Shown here: positions 11,478 to 23,259 of the stretch, in pieces
How positions within the stretch are numbered: the first letter of the stretch is position 1
Layout of the letters: each line of letters starts with the position of its first letter
Origin: Atherinomorus stipes
Taxonomy: Eukaryota > Chordata > Actinopteri > Atheriniformes > Atherinidae
DNA: 64,000 nt
Direction of reading: 5' to 3'
Assembly (NCBI GenBank): GCA_023101725.1
Contig: JALJCO010010215.1
Span: forward strand, 1-64,000
Translations under genes and position numbers: made by a program
The notes under the pieces: generated by a model
What the model saw: only the letters and a program-made list of their open reading frames with translations
Databases searched by the model: none
Told to the model about the DNA's origin: nothing

Positions 11478-13015
11478 AAATGCCGCTCTCATCAGTCAGC
11501 ATCTAGAACCTTTCATTCCAGTTAGCATACAGAACATTTAATCCCAGTCAGCATCAGATCCTTTAATCCCAGTCGACATCAGAACCTTTAATCCCAGTCA
11601 GGATTTAAACCTTTAATCCCAGTCAGCATCTAGAACCTTTAATCCCAATCAGCATCAGAACCTTTAATCCCAGTGAACATCAAGAACATTTAATCCCAGT
11701 CAGTATCAGAAGCTTTAATTTCAGTCAGCATCAGAACCTTTAATCCCAGTCAGCATCAGATGCTTTAATCCCAATCAGCATCAGATCCTGTAATCCCAAT
11801 CGACATCAGAACCTTTAATCCCAGTCAGCATCCAGAACATTTAATCCCAGTCAGCATCCAGAACCTTTTAATCCCAGTCAGCATCAGAACCTTTAATCCC
11901 AGTCAGCATCCAGAACCTTTCATCCCAGTCAGCATCCAGAACCTTTTAATCCCAGTCAGCATCCAGAACATTTAATCCCAGTCAGCATCAGATCCTTTAA
12001 TCCCAGTCAACATCAGAACCTTTCATTCCAGTTAGCATCCAGATCCTTTAATCCCAGTCAGCATCAGAACCTTTAATCCCAGTCAGCATCTAGAACCTTT
12101 AATTCCAGTTAGCATCAGAACCTTTTAATCCCAGTCAGAATCAGAACCTTTAATCCCAGTCAGCATCAGAACATTTAATCCCAGTCAGCATCAGAACCTT
12201 TAATCCCAGTCAGCATCTAGAACCTTTAATTCCAGTTAGCATCAGAACCTTTTAATCCCAGTCAGCATCCAGAACCTTTGATCCCAGTCAGCATCAGAAC
12301 CTTTAATCCCAGTCAGCATCAGAACCTTTAATCCCAGTCAGCATCTAGAACCTTTAATCCCAGTCAGCATCAGAACCTTTAATCCCAGTCAACATCAGAA
12401 CCTTTAATCCCAGTCAGCATCAGAACATTTAATCCCAGTCAGCATCAGAACCTTTAATCCCAGTCAACATCAGAACCTTTAATCCCAGTCAGCATCAGAA
12501 CCTTTAATCCCAGTCAGCATCAGAACCTTTAATCCCAGTCAGCGTCAGAACCTTAAATCCCAGTCAGCGTCAGAACCTTTAATCCCAGTCAGCATCTAGA
12601 ACCTTTAATCCAAGTCAGCATCCAGAACCTTTAATCCCAGTCAGCATCTAGAACCTTTAATCCCAGTCAGCATCCAGAACCTTTAATCCCAGTCAGCATC
12701 AGAACCTTTAATCCCAGTCAGCATCAGAACCTTTAATCCCAGTCAGCATCCAGAACCTTTAATCCCAGTCAGCATCAGAACCTTTAATCCCAGTCAGCAT
12801 CAGAACCTTTAATCCCAGTCAGCGTCAGAACCTTTAATCCCAGTCAGCGTCAGAACCTTTAATCCCAGTCAGCATCTAGAACCTTTAATCCTAGTCAGCA
12901 TCCAGAACCTTTAATCCCAGTCAGCATCAGAACCTTTAATCCCAGTCAGCATCCAGAACCTTCTAATCCCAGTCAGCATCAGAACCTTTAATCCCAGTCA
13001 GCATCAGAACCTTTC

Positions 13016-14035
13016 ATATTTAATCATTCTGTTACGAAATCTCACAAAAATTCGAAAAAATTTTGCGATATTTTCATATGCTGATTAGAGATGTAATGAT
13101 ATGAAAACTTCATATCACGATTATTGTGACCAAAATGATCACAGTTATCATTTTTATCACGGTATAATTGAAATACCAGCATCTTTAAAAACATCCAAAA
13201 TGGGTCTAAATGTCTACTTTTTCCTTTTTAAAGGGGGAAAATCTCCAGAGAACTGTCCATGTGGGCGCCTTCGTTTCCTTCCACCATGTTTTCATAAATT
13301 AAACAATGCAAACTGGAACTGCTGCTGCTTTTCCAGCCAATGAGCAGCATCATGAGTTTTTTAAAGTGTTTAAAGTTTTTAAAGTTTTAATCAGTCACGG
13401 TTTTAAGGATGATTAAACTGTAAAATGGTATTATTAATCGTTGGTAATTTTATCACGGTTAACCATTTTACCGGTAATCGTTGCATCCCTAATGCAGATA
13501 TCATACTGACATTTAAAACATGGTATTGATCTATTTTACTAACAAAATCTTGCGATATTTCATCGTTCCGTTCCGAAATCTCGCGTGAATTCACAAAAAT
13601 TTCACAATATTTTCATATGTTGATATCATATTGACATTTAAAAATGTAGTATCAATCTATTTTACTAATAACATCTTGTGATATTTTATCATTCTGTCAT
13701 GATATCTCACAAGACTTCACAAAATATTGTGATATTTTGTAACAGAATGATGAAATCTTGCTAGATTTGGTAAGTGAAATAGATTGATACCACATTTTCA
13801 AATATCTATTTGATACTGGCATTTGAAAATATTGCAATATTTTAAGTGTATCGATATTTTTTCCCACCCCTGTTTTTCAAAACAACAAAAACGGATAACA
13901 AAACTGCTATTTGCAATGACTGCTTATTTTTTCAGCTTTAATATCAGTATCGATATTGGTTATTGGCCACATGAGTTTTCAAATATCGGCATGTGGGATA
14001 TTGGCCAAAATTCCAATATCGTGCATCCTTAAAAA
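13016..14035. mobile_element. Decayed MITE sequence (CACAAAAATTTCACAATATT family)
   Basis: AT-rich DNA with repeated GAAATCTCGCGAGAATTCAC-like and GATATTTTCATATGCTGATA-like words and an end resembling CCAATATCGTGCATCC near 14010-14029. Related sequence occurs at 16102-16823, 37500-37690 and 62960-63990. A second block of similar style (CGGTAATCGTTGCATCCCTA near 13470) is nested in it. No coding potential is recognised. Confidence 0.55.
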
Positions 14036-14501
14036 AAGACAGAAGAATCTGAAGCTGTAATCTCAGTGTTTTGTGGAATTTCACTTAAATTCCCGTATAT
14101 TTTTGGGGCTTCTGGAATATAACTGGGTTGCAACTGAACTGGGCAGTTCTCATTCCCACGTCCAACAGAGAGGACGTATCACAGCTGGAGAACGGATCCG
14201 CTCAGTCGTTCAGAATCGATTCAGACATCAATGAAACGTTGATCTAGGACGCACCATCACATGCAGGTTTACCCCACGGACCACCTTCATCTGAGCACAC
14301 CTGAACCCGGTACAGCACCCGGGACTGGAACCCCCATCCAAGGGGACATGGTCAGTTATGGAATGTCTTCTCATCCATCTCTGATTATTTCTCTGAAACG
14401 TTCCTTATTTTGTTTAGAAACTGCAAAGTGAAACCGTCCGAGGACAGAAGGCAGAAAGACAGATGGATGGCGGACAGGAGGACGGAGGACAGGTGGATAT
14501 A
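14036..14501. other. No gene; short remnant of the 15-bp minisatellite at the right edge
   Basis: No coding frame is recognised. At 14451-14500 several ACAGATGGATGGCGGACAGG-like units match the large array at 16824-18112, so this is an outlying fragment of it. The Tc1 copy that follows sits at a TA in this remnant. Confidence 0.5.
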
Positions 14502-15610
14502 CAGTTGTTTGAAAAAGTGTTTGCCTCCTTCCTGATTTCTTACTTTTTTGCATGTTTGTCACACTTAAATGTTTCAGATCATCAAACAAATGTAAATATT
14601 AGACAAAGATAACACAAGAAAACACAAAATACAGTCTTTAAATGAGGGGTTTTTTTAGGAACAGTGTTCATGACTCCCCCATCAGAAAGAGACTGGGGGG
14701 CAAAAATGGCTGCATGGCAGAGTTCCAAGACCAAAACCACTGCTGAGCAAAAAGAACATAAAGGCTCGTCTCAGTTTAGCCAGAAAGCATCTTGATGATC
14801 CCCAAGACTTTTGGGAAAATACTCTGTGGACTGACGAGACAAAAGTGGAACTTTCTGGAAGGTGGAGGTCCCATTACATCTGGCGTAAAAGTAACACGGC
14901 ATTTCAGAAAAGGAACATCATAGCAACAGTAAAATATGGTGGTGGTAGTGTGATGGTCTGGGGCTGTTTTGCTGCTTCAGGACCTGGAAGACTTGCTGTG
15001 GTAAATGGAACCATGAATTCTGCTTCTACCAAAAAATCCTGAAGGAGAACGTCTGGCCATCTGTTGGTGACCTCAAGCTGAAGCGCACTTGGGTTCTGCA
15101 GCAGAACAATGATCCAGAACACACCAGCAAGTCCACCTCTGAATGGCTTAAGAACAACAACATGAAGACTTTGGAGTGGCCTAGTCAAAGCCCCCACCTG
15201 AATCCCATTGAGATGCTGTGGCATGACCTTAAAAGGCGGTTCATGCTGGAAAAGCCTCCAATGTGGCTGAATTACAACAATTCTGCAAAGATGAGTGGAA
15301 CAAAATTCCTCCACAGCGCTGTAGAAGACTCACTGCCAGTTATCACAAACGCTTGATGCAGTTGTTGCTGCTAAGGTGGAACAACCAGTTATTAGGTTTA
15401 GGGGACAATCGCTTTTTCACACAGGGACATGGAGGTTTGGATTTTTCCCCCTTAAAAATAAAAATCTTTATTTAAAAACTGCATTTCGTGTTTACTTGTG
15501 TTATCTTTGTCTAATATTTAAATTTGTTTGATGATCTGAAACATTTAAGTGTGACTAACATGCTAAAAAATAAGAAATCAGGAAGGAGGAAACACTTTTT
15601 CACACAACTG
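14502..15610 (+). mobile_element. Tc1-like transposon copy 1 (CAGTTGTGTGAAAAAGTG family)
   Basis: Ends CAGTTGTTTGAAAAAGTGTT and its complement, next to TA at 14500-14501 and 15611-15612. The transposase remnant on the plus strand contains WTDET (near 14828), [40 protein letters not shown] and [19 protein letters not shown]. The N-terminal third is deleted relative to the copy at 58199-59488. Frames change after ASTKKS (near 15042), so it is inactive. Confidence 0.85.
14826..15355 (+). pseudogene. Tc1-like transposase, C-terminal two thirds, frameshifted
   Basis: Carries the second catalytic region (NNDPEHTS; the aspartate precedes PEH) and the final acidic region (SPHLNPIE). A stop after STKKS near 15040 and a frame change before the CxLRRFMLEK region near 15235 break the reading. 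The family excises and inserts DNA at TA dinucleotides; this copy cannot. Confidence 0.75.
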
Positions 15611-15666
15611 TATGTATGTTTATATATACATACATATATATATATTTATATATATATAGATATCTA

Positions 15667-15718
<52 letters not shown>

Positions 15719-16093
15719 AACCAGTCGGGGTCTGACTTTATTCCTGCTGCATTTCAGGTCATCGGTTCCTCTCAGCAACATGCACCTGAATGCATCATGT
15801 GAATCACCTCTGACTTTCGTAGTTTCCATCACATGCACCTTCTTCATCCACCTCATGGACTGACAGCAGGTCTGGAGTCCAGTTCTACAAACACACTTTG
15901 GTTCTGATCGGTTCTGATCGGTCCGGAGTGGTCCAGATCAGAACAGATTTATTCTGATTGGTTCAGGTCAGTCAAAATTTGTTCCACATCGGTCCAGATC
16001 AGTTTAGATTGGTCCACACTGGTCTGGACCAGTCCAGCCCTGTCCAGAGTGGTGCAGTTTGGTCCATATTGGTCTAGGGTGGGTGGAGGACAG
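15611..16093. repeat. AT microsatellite and GGTCCAGATCAG-like degenerate repeats
   Basis: A (TA)n tract covers about 15640-15710. From about 15895 to 16075 degenerate units of roughly 20 bp (GGTCCAGATCAGTTTAGATT and variants) follow; similar units occur at 30645-30690. No gene is seen. Confidence 0.65.
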
Positions 16094-16101
16094 GTGGATG
16101 G

Positions 16102-16823
16102 TAGGGATGCACGATATAATTGGCCCCCTATCGGTATCGGCCTATATCAGCCTTAAAACTGGTGTCAGACATCGGCCACCCCACCGATATTTAACCGATA
16201 TTTAACCGATCAGTTTCTAAGTAAATAAAAAAAACAACTTCTTCTTCAAAAACTTTTTTTTTACAGAATTTAAAACTTCTATAGACAGTTTCTTTCAGGA
16301 TGTTCTGTGTTAAACAGCTGATACACGCTGATTTGTGGAAAATAACAAATATCCCCTGTTTTTGGGTATCGTCTTTTTTCTCTCTCTCTTTTCTCAGGGA
16401 GAAGAACATCCAGGTGGTTGTAGGATAAAACGCACATGTCCTGTTAGTTTTGTTTGAACAAATGTCATTCGGTTTTACTTGTTATACAAAACACAAGTTG
16501 AGGTATTTTTCTAATTTTGCACAAGGAATGAAGGGGGGGGGGGGGGTATCGATACACGGAAATCTCACGAGATTTCGTTGCTCTGTTACAAAATCTCAGG
16601 TTTTTGTGAAATCTCACAAGATTTCATTGGAAAAATAGATCGATATCGCATTTTAAAATATCAATATGAAATCTGCATATGAAAATATCACGACAATTCA
16701 ATGAATATTACATAATTTATTTTTCAGCTTTAATATCGGTATCGATATCGGTTATTGGCCACATGAGTTTGAAAATATCGGCATATCAGATATCAGCCAA
16801 AATTCAGATATCGTGCATGCCTA
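16102..16823. mobile_element. hAT-like MITE inserted in the 15-bp minisatellite
   Basis: Termini TAGGGATGCACGATAT (left) and ATATCGTGCATGCCTA (right). The 8 bases on the left (GTGGATGG, 16094-16101) and right (GTGGGTGG, 16824-16831) match at 7 of 8, as expected for a hAT-type 8-bp target duplication. Both flanks are minisatellite units. A poly-G run lies near 16533-16546. No transposase is encoded. Confidence 0.7.
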
Positions 16824-18112
16824 GTGGGTGGAGGACAGGTGGATGGAGGACAAAAGGATGGAGGACAGGTGGATGGAGGACGGAGGACAAAAGGATGGAG
16901 GACAGGTGGACGGAGGAAAAAGGATGGAGAATGGAGGACAGGTGGATGATGAAGTTCGGAGGATGGAGGACAGGTGGGTGGAGGACAGGAGGATGGAGGA
17001 CAGGAGGGTGGAGGACAGGTGGATGGAGGACAGGAGGATGGAGGACAGGTGGATGGAGGACAGGTGGAGGGAGGACAGGAGGATGGAGGACAGGTGGATG
17101 GAGGACAGGAGGATGGAGGGGACAGGTGGGAGGGAGGACAAAAGGATGGAGAATGGAGGACAGGAGGACAGGTGGATGATGAAGTTCGGAGGATGGAGGA
17201 CAGGTGGATGGAGGACAGGAGGATGGAGGACAGGAGGATGGAGGACAGGTGGATGGAGGACAGGAGGATGGAGGACAGGTGGAGGGAGGACAGGAGGATG
17301 GAGGACAAAAGGATGGAGGACAGGTGGACGGAGGACAGGTGGATGGAGGACAGGAGGATGGAGGACATGTGGAGGGGAGGACAGGTGGATGGAGGACAAG
17401 AGGGTGGAGGACAGGAGGATGATGAAGTTCGGAGGATGGAGGACAGGTGGATGATGAAGTTTGGAGGAAGGAGGACAGGAGGATGGAGGACAGGAGGACG
17501 GAGGACAGGTGGATGGAGGACAAAAGGATGGAGGACAGGAGGATGGAGGACAGGAGGATGGAGGACAGGAGGGTGGAGGACAGGAGGACAGGAGGATGGA
17601 GGACAGGTGGATGGAGGACAGGAGGATGGAGGACAGGAGGGTGGAGGACAGGAGGACAGGAGGATGGAGGACAGGTGGATGGAGGACAGAAGGACGGAGG
17701 ACAGGTGGATGGAGGACAAAAGGATGGAGGACAGGAGGATGGAGGACAGGAGGATGGAGGACAGGAGGACAGGAGGATGGAGGACAGGTGGATGGAGGAC
17801 AGGAGGATGGAGGACAGGAGGGTGGAGGACAGGAGGACAGGAGGATGGAGGACAGGTGGATGGAGGACAGGAGGATGGAGGACAGGAGGGTGGAGGACAG
17901 GAGGACAGGAGGATGGAGGACAGGTGGATGGAGGACAGAAGGACGGAGGACAGGTGGAAGGAGGACAGGTGGATGGAGGACAGGAGGATGGAGGATGGAG
18001 GACAGGAGGACGGAGGACAGGAGGACGGAGGACAGGTGGATGGAGGACAGGTGGAAGGAGGAGGAAGGAGGACGGAGGACAGATGGAAGGAGGACGGAGG
18101 ACAGGACCTGGT
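16824..18112. repeat. 15-bp G-rich minisatellite (GGAGGACAGGTGGAT)
   Basis: About 85 units of GGAGGACAGGTGGAT / GGAGGACAGGAGGAT, with occasional longer units holding GATGAAGTTCGGA. Because 15 is a multiple of 3, several frames stay open on both strands for up to 438 codons, giving Pro/Ser/Cys-rich or Gly/Asp/Arg-rich products. These are judged artefacts. The plus strand is strongly purine-rich. Confidence 0.9.
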
Positions 18113-18163
18113 ATCCAGACTCCTCCGTCCTCATCATGACCTCTGGTGAATATCAGGAGTGAT

Positions 18164-18174
18164 GGAGTGTGTGT

Positions 18175-18205
<31 letters not shown>

Positions 18206-18208
18206 GGG
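18164..18208. repeat. (GT)n followed by poly-G
   Basis: About 12 GT units run directly into a G run of about 20, a dinucleotide tract joined to a homopolymer. Confidence 0.9.
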
Positions 18209-18503
18209 CAGATGACGAGCTACGGCTCAGACACGCCGATTGGCTGTCCCCGGACCATGTCCCCGCTGCTGCTGGGGTGTTCTGGTGGTCGTCGCCCCCA
18301 TCCCCAACCCCCCATCGGAACCGGTGCAAACACCCACCAAGGTCACCTTTAGCGCGCGGAGCGTCGAAGCACCGCGGTCAGAGAGAACCGCGTCAGCAGG
18401 ACCTCCGCGGGCCTACCCCGCACCGCAGCCCACGCAGGGACGCTAGCAGCCGCCCACGGCACGCCGACCCCCGCGCTCCAGCCCAGTTTGCAGCGGGTCT
18501 TAC

Positions 18504-18675
18504 CGCGGATGATGCCGGCGGAGGAGTCCTGGAAGCCGGGGAGGGACGCGGTGATGTCCGGGAACAGAGCTGCAGGGAACCGATGCGCTGATGAATGAGA
18601 GACATCCAGACCGGCTCTGTCGGGGATTCACGGAGGGTCAGCACGACGCACAAGCCCCTCCTCTCCTCCACCGTG
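18504..18675 (-). CDS. Possible first exon of an unidentified minus-strand gene in a CpG-rich block
   Basis: The block at about 18200-18720 is GC- and CpG-rich, unlike its surroundings. On the minus strand it contains TGACGTCA (plus 18673-18680) and ends in a strong donor, CCGCG|GTAAGA, with the last exon base at 18504. Two minus frames are open: one from an ATG near 18605 (MSLIHQRIGSLQL...), the other, without an ATG, reading LFPDITASLPGFQDSSAG. I recognise neither, and no downstream exon was found to the left. It may instead be noncoding 5' sequence. Confidence 0.35.
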
Positions 18676-18849
18676 ACGTCATGGGCTGCATCTCAGCAGC
18701 ATCCGCGCGCAGCTCCTCTGCAGAGCCCCCGGTCTGGAAGATGATGGATCAGTCCTCGTGGACCCCCATTACAGTACTGCTGCAATATCTCGTTTCTTCT
18801 ACTTTTATGCAATTAAAACTTGAATTGTAAAATCTGTGATCTTTCCTAT

Positions 18850-20975
18850 GACGTCAAACACGTCCACGCAGAAGAGCATTAAACTGCTTCTTGAACAAAT
18901 ATGTTACTGTTGTTATTATTACTTTCTTTTAACATTTATTAAATATATAAATATGATACAAGGTTCCATGATTAGTTCTCACTGAGACCCAAATTATGTT
19001 CATGTTGTGAAGTCAGAATAATAAAAATAATTCTAACAGCACATTAACTTACCCTTTATGGGATCTCAAAGGGTTAAAGAGCATGTGTCCATGCAACAGG
19101 CAACCTCCTCATTACTGACACATGATACAATAACTACATCATTTATAATCACGTGGCGCTGTGAAGTCACGTCGCATTTCTAAACTTCATACAGAGTAAA
19201 TATTGGTATCACGCACGTGAGGACTGGGTGCTGGATGAAAGTAGGATAAAGTGAAGGACGCCCGAAACGTCACAGCATTAAAACAGACAAGCAAACAAGT
19301 TTGGGAGCTTTTTCTGGGGGGCGGATTTCTTCTCTTCATCTGCATTTCTAAACTTCATCATGGACTAATTTTACATAAATGACTGAAACGTGAACGAAAA
19401 AACCCACTGATGAAAGAAAAAAGTCCAGATGAGACCGGTTCATTTATGGAGTCACTGAAGTTCAGATCTGAGAGAACTGAGGACGTTTTTACATCCCCAG
19501 CTTACGTCCATGAGCACGAGACCAGGAGATGAGGGATTAAAATGGTGAAACTGCAGCTTGAGGTTGCGCTGCATTCACGGACAGCGGGGAAATAACAGTC
19601 TCAGCATCAGCCTAACAGGGATGACTGAGGGTCCATGTGGGCTTCGTTAGAAAGTCAGTAATGAAATCAATATATCCAGAAACCTGTAAGGAGCTTCAGT
19701 TCTCCTGAAATAGACCGGACCAGGTCCTGGTCTGTGGTCCAGAGTCGGCGGACAGACAGCTGAAAAACACTGGCGTGTCTGGTGCTGTGTTTTCAGACAT
19801 GCGCTCTGTCCAGCCAGCTCTGATGGAGCGCAGACGCACACGTGCATGTATTTACCTCTCTTTGATCAATCACTTTTCTTTTTTATTGTTATTATTAACG
19901 GTTGATGTCGACCTCTTAATAATTGAATTATGTCATCTGTCCACCTTTTCATCTTCTTTACATTGTTGTCTTCCGCTCCCCTTCATCCATCAAACACAGC
20001 AATAAGTAGGTAGAGAAAGCAGGTGGGTGGGTCGTCTATGATCCGGCCAATGGCCGCCATTGGAACAGTGGCGTTGTACATGTGTAATGATGAGAATGGG
20101 ACTTTTTCTTCCCAACATGGAGGAAATGTGGAAGGACGTCACATTCCTGGTTGTTGGAACATCAGAGGAAAACTTTAATGTGGTAATAAGTGATGAAGAA
20201 GATCACGGACATTTATTTCATGAAGATTTCTGCTGTCTGTGACAAAAGTGGACGGTGCTGCTCAGGAATATCGTTCAATCAGAGCAGAGGAGGAATAACT
20301 TGCTGCCACGGTGGAGAAAACACTGGATTTAATCCCCAACAACAAAAACACGGTAAATTATGGTGAACACTCATTAATCTGACACTTTATTTCACGCATC
20401 TATGAATGAGAGACAAATGAGGCACCGCATAATGTTCTCATGCTAGCTAATGCTAACAGAGACAGCTGTGGTGTTGCTGAGAGTTAATGACTAATCTGGG
20501 AGATATTGTGAAATATAAGGTCATTTGCTCTGATCAGGACAACGTTGGGACCAGGAAATAAAACCAGTTCAGCAAGGCTGGATTATCCAATGGGCATTCT
20601 GGGCACAGGCCCACCGTGAGGAAAAGAACAGAATCATATCAGAGGCTCCGCTTGGCAGGAATACATGTAAATGCATCGGTACTTCAGCCAGTAGAGGGCC
20701 CCCCGAGGACTAACTATGAATACTACAGAGCAGCAGCTCTCAGTGGAGAGCCAAATTTTTTAAACTTTGATAAGTCCTCATGAGATGCGTGTTATTCCAG
20801 TGTGGCTTGTTATTAAAGCCAGTTTCTGGAGATGAATGATAGTTTAAATTAATGCTCCGATGTGAAAAAATAAAATTAAAAAAATGCCAGAATAATTCTA
20901 AGATCTCTGGATAACATACCTGTAGGTCATCATGACCTTAGACGACTGTCCAACGTTGTAAATCCAGATATTCAC
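18850..20975. other. No gene seen
   Basis: Unique-looking DNA with small open frames (19775-20005, 20060-20242 and others) that show no domain. A YY1-like GGCCGCCATTGG occurs near 20051-20062 beside CCAATGG, but no splice-framed exon could be built. Confidence 0.45.
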
Positions 20976-21085
20976 GCTGCTTTCCATGTTGGCAGATACG
21001 AGGTCATTGGGACTCGTTCACCAGGCAACGGCGGCGCCGCAAGATGGCGACACACACAAAACGCTCGTCGGATTAGTGTATAGGT
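20976..21085 (+). promoter_or_regulatory. Promoter-like GC block with YY1-type motif
   Basis: Contains GGCAACGGCGGCGCCGCAAGATGGCGAC, of which CAAGATGGCG is a YY1-type site used in TATA-less promoters. It lies about 400 bp upstream of the YqaJ-type reading frame and may be its old promoter. This is inference from motif and position. Confidence 0.3.
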
Positions 21086-21339
21086 AACACCAAATACTTG
21101 GCAGGGGAAGAGGGAGGGAGGTGCGTTACATTACCGGATGATTAAATATGCTGTTGTTTTGCTGGAAATTATTGTAGCTTATAAAAATAATTAAGATATT
21201 CATAAAAGATATGTAATTTTATTATTAAATCCTAGTTATGTTAATTTTTTAGGGGGGTGATATTACCTGGATCTAATGATTGGGTGCTCAAAACCCCATA
21301 TCCCCCATGGAAATTACACCATTGCATATATGCGTGTAT

Positions 21340-21341
21340 GC

Positions 21342-21400
<59 letters not shown>

Positions 21401-21406
21401 CATACA
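21340..21406. repeat. (AT)n/(ATGT)n microsatellite
   Basis: Alternating AT tract ending in GTATGTATGTACATACA. It lies just upstream of the YqaJ-type remnant. Confidence 0.9.
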
Positions 21407-21439
21407 CTTTTTAGTCACGTGACATTGTTAGCTTATGTC

Positions 21440-21857
21440 GCCATGTTGGGTGGCAAAAAGCTAGCTGGGAATCTATCAGAAACTGGGGACTGTGGTTCTT
21501 CTTCCCCACCAAGGACGGCACTAGTGGACTTTCTAAAACAGTTTAGCACTTACGTGGGCAGTTCAGACAGCGATATTTAGAGAAATGTGCGCTTGTTTCT
21601 GACAAGATCCCTATGATTTACCGAAGTCCATCAGAGATGTAGCTTACTACGACATTTACAACCATGTCATCGATCACCAGTTGCACTTCACAGGAGCAGA
21701 AATAAAAGCTTACAAGTCGTTGGAAGCTTTTAAATATTTTGTGGCAGGATGGGTTTCGGATCTTAAGCTGCGGAAAGTTTGTCCCCAGACAAAGTTTTTC
21801 CTCTTCATGTCAAACTTGAGCAAGAAAACATATACTGATCACGTTAATGCAATGTAA
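21440..21857 (+). pseudogene. N-terminal part of a YqaJ-family nuclease gene of a DNA transposon
   Basis: The first frame starts MLGGKKLAGNLSETGDCG (21440) and stops at 21580. After a frame change, 21606-21857 reads DPYDLPKSIRDVAYYDIYNH and continues with AYKSLEAFKYFVAGWVSD near 21710-21763. The DPY-LP, AYKSLEA and GWV words are those of the fish proteins that carry a YqaJ-like nuclease domain further on. The interior stop makes this copy dead. It pairs with the C-terminal piece at 22234-22611. Confidence 0.6.
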
Positions 21858-22233
21858 ACATTAAGGATGTCTCCATGTTATATTTAGTAGTAGAGAGTGA
21901 AAAAAATTCATGCCTAGTTTATTGACACGACAAAGGAAAATAAGTCAGTCGTTTTAAATAACAATGAAAACTGTCCACCACATGTTGCATTTGGGCAACG
22001 AAGGTTGAATTTATCCAAAATCTAATTAACTTTACGGCATTTACACTGTGAGAAACTGTTGTTTTATGTTGTTTATTTGCTGCTTCACATAAAACGTACA
22101 AAACTATACTGGCTGACATCCTCATTACACGTGAACAACATTTTCCTTTTTAGAGAACACTAGGTTGTAATTTCAATAAATGTATGTAGACATCCCTAAT
22201 GAAATATTCAGTAAGCCACTCACTTCTGTTTTA

Positions 22234-22611
22234 TCATTCACCCCCCCCCTCCCATCTACTTCACTGGACTTGCCACAACCTCTGCCTGAAATGTTCCATG
22301 AAAACTGGAGCAAATTAAACAACCCCGATCTCTGCAACATATGTGGGGATGTGTTCTGTAAAATACAGATCACTAAAGAACAAGTAACTGTCTGTTGTAC
22401 AATAAATACTGGTTTGTTTTTATTGTTTGTTACAGTAATTTAACATACATCAATTAAACACAAAGGAAACTAACAGAGGAAAAATTGGAAGAAACCCGTA
22501 CCGAGGCTAAGAGCAGGATCTGGTTCAGTCAGCGGTCAGGTCGAATCACAGCATCCCAGCTAAAGTCAGCATGTAGCACAGACCCAGCCAAGCCGTCAGT
22601 GTCTTCAAAGG
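22234..22611 (+). pseudogene. YqaJ-type nuclease domain start, frameshifted
   Basis: One frame reads LPQPLPEMFHENWSKLNNPD and KIQITKEQ (about 22234-22390). After a frame break, 22471-22611 reads TEEKLEETRTEAKSRIWFSQ followed by RSGRITASQLKSACSTDP. The W-F-x-x-R-x-G-R-I-T-A-S block is the entry of the YqaJ exonuclease domain. The reading stops at TAG (22609), before the catalytic aspartate/glutamate/lysine motifs; the rest of the domain is absent or displaced by the next element. Confidence 0.65.
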
Positions 22612-22615
22612 ACTA

Positions 22616-23250
22616 GTTCACCCACAGAATGATGTAACTTTAGCTTCCACTTCCCCTCATGGTGAGAAAGACTCTGGAGCACTTTTTTAGTATCTCAAAT
22701 GCAGCCGGCGATCAGGAAGGCTTCTCGTTTCCCCCCAACTTTCATATAATGGAGTTCGCCAGGGTCCGAGCCAAAAAGGTCCATAAAAGTCCACAAAGAC
22801 TTGTCAATATTCCTCCATACTGCTCGTCCAATGTAATCCAAGTGTCCTGAGTGGGTAGTGTTTAGAGTTTACTTAAAACGATGTCATTTAGTATATTTGT
22901 AGAGCCTAAACAACACTACATTGCATCTCCCGCAAGCACGCCGATGCACGTTCACGAAACTACGGAAGCCACGGCAGACGAGATCGCGCGTTCTCTTTTT
23001 CTTTCTTTGTTTTAAATCAATATCAACCCCTCTTGGACCCTCTTGTGTTTGTCCCATTTGTCTGCAGCTCTGTCGATCTTAGCACAATGTAAACAGCAAA
23101 TTTCTTCTTCTACGCTTGTATTACAGGCAGAGTAGACTCTGAACACCGAGGCTTTCGTAGTTTCGTCAACATGCATATGCGTGCTTCGTGAAAGTAAGAT
23201 GTAGTACTGTTTAGGCTCTAAAATATATCGTTTCGAATAAATCCCCAAAT
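22616..23250. mobile_element. Hairpin-forming MITE
   Basis: A left arm (about 22888-22966, with GTAGAGCCTAAACAACACTA) and a right arm (about 23152-23236, with TAGTACTGTTTAGGCTCTA) are inverted copies separated by about 185 bp. The open frame at 23012-23350 (minus) crosses this element and the Tc1 fragment, so it is not considered a gene. Confidence 0.6.
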
Positions 23251-23259
23251 GAGAAACAA

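Larger units (their letters stand above)
7531..13015. repeat. 25-bp minisatellite (AGAACCTTTAATCCCAGTCA type), interrupted
   Basis: The unit is about 25 bp, AGAACCTTTAATCCCAGTCA plus GCATC, with 26-bp variants containing CATCCAGAACC. Arrays cover 7531-7589, 8259-9390 and 11488-13015, over 100 copies in all. Two insertions break it: a TTAA-flanked element at 7590-8258 and a block with a large foldback at 9391-11487. The two outer arrays share the same variants, so they were once continuous. Confidence 0.9.

Noticed and set aside
7531..13015. Possible CRISPR-like or regularly spaced array
   Set aside because: The repeats are contiguous 25-bp minisatellite units without unique spacers, in a vertebrate genome.
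15668..15856. ORFs across the (TA)n tract
   Set aside because: Tyr-Ile repeats from a dinucleotide microsatellite.
16793..18162. Long ORFs of 208-438 codons on both strands
   Set aside because: They arise from a 15-bp tandem repeat that keeps frame; open in several frames at once, no domain, no promoter or splice context.
20060..20242. 60-codon ORF (MEQWRCTCVMMRMG...)
   Set aside because: No domain, no splice support and no recognisable relative; kept as unannotated.
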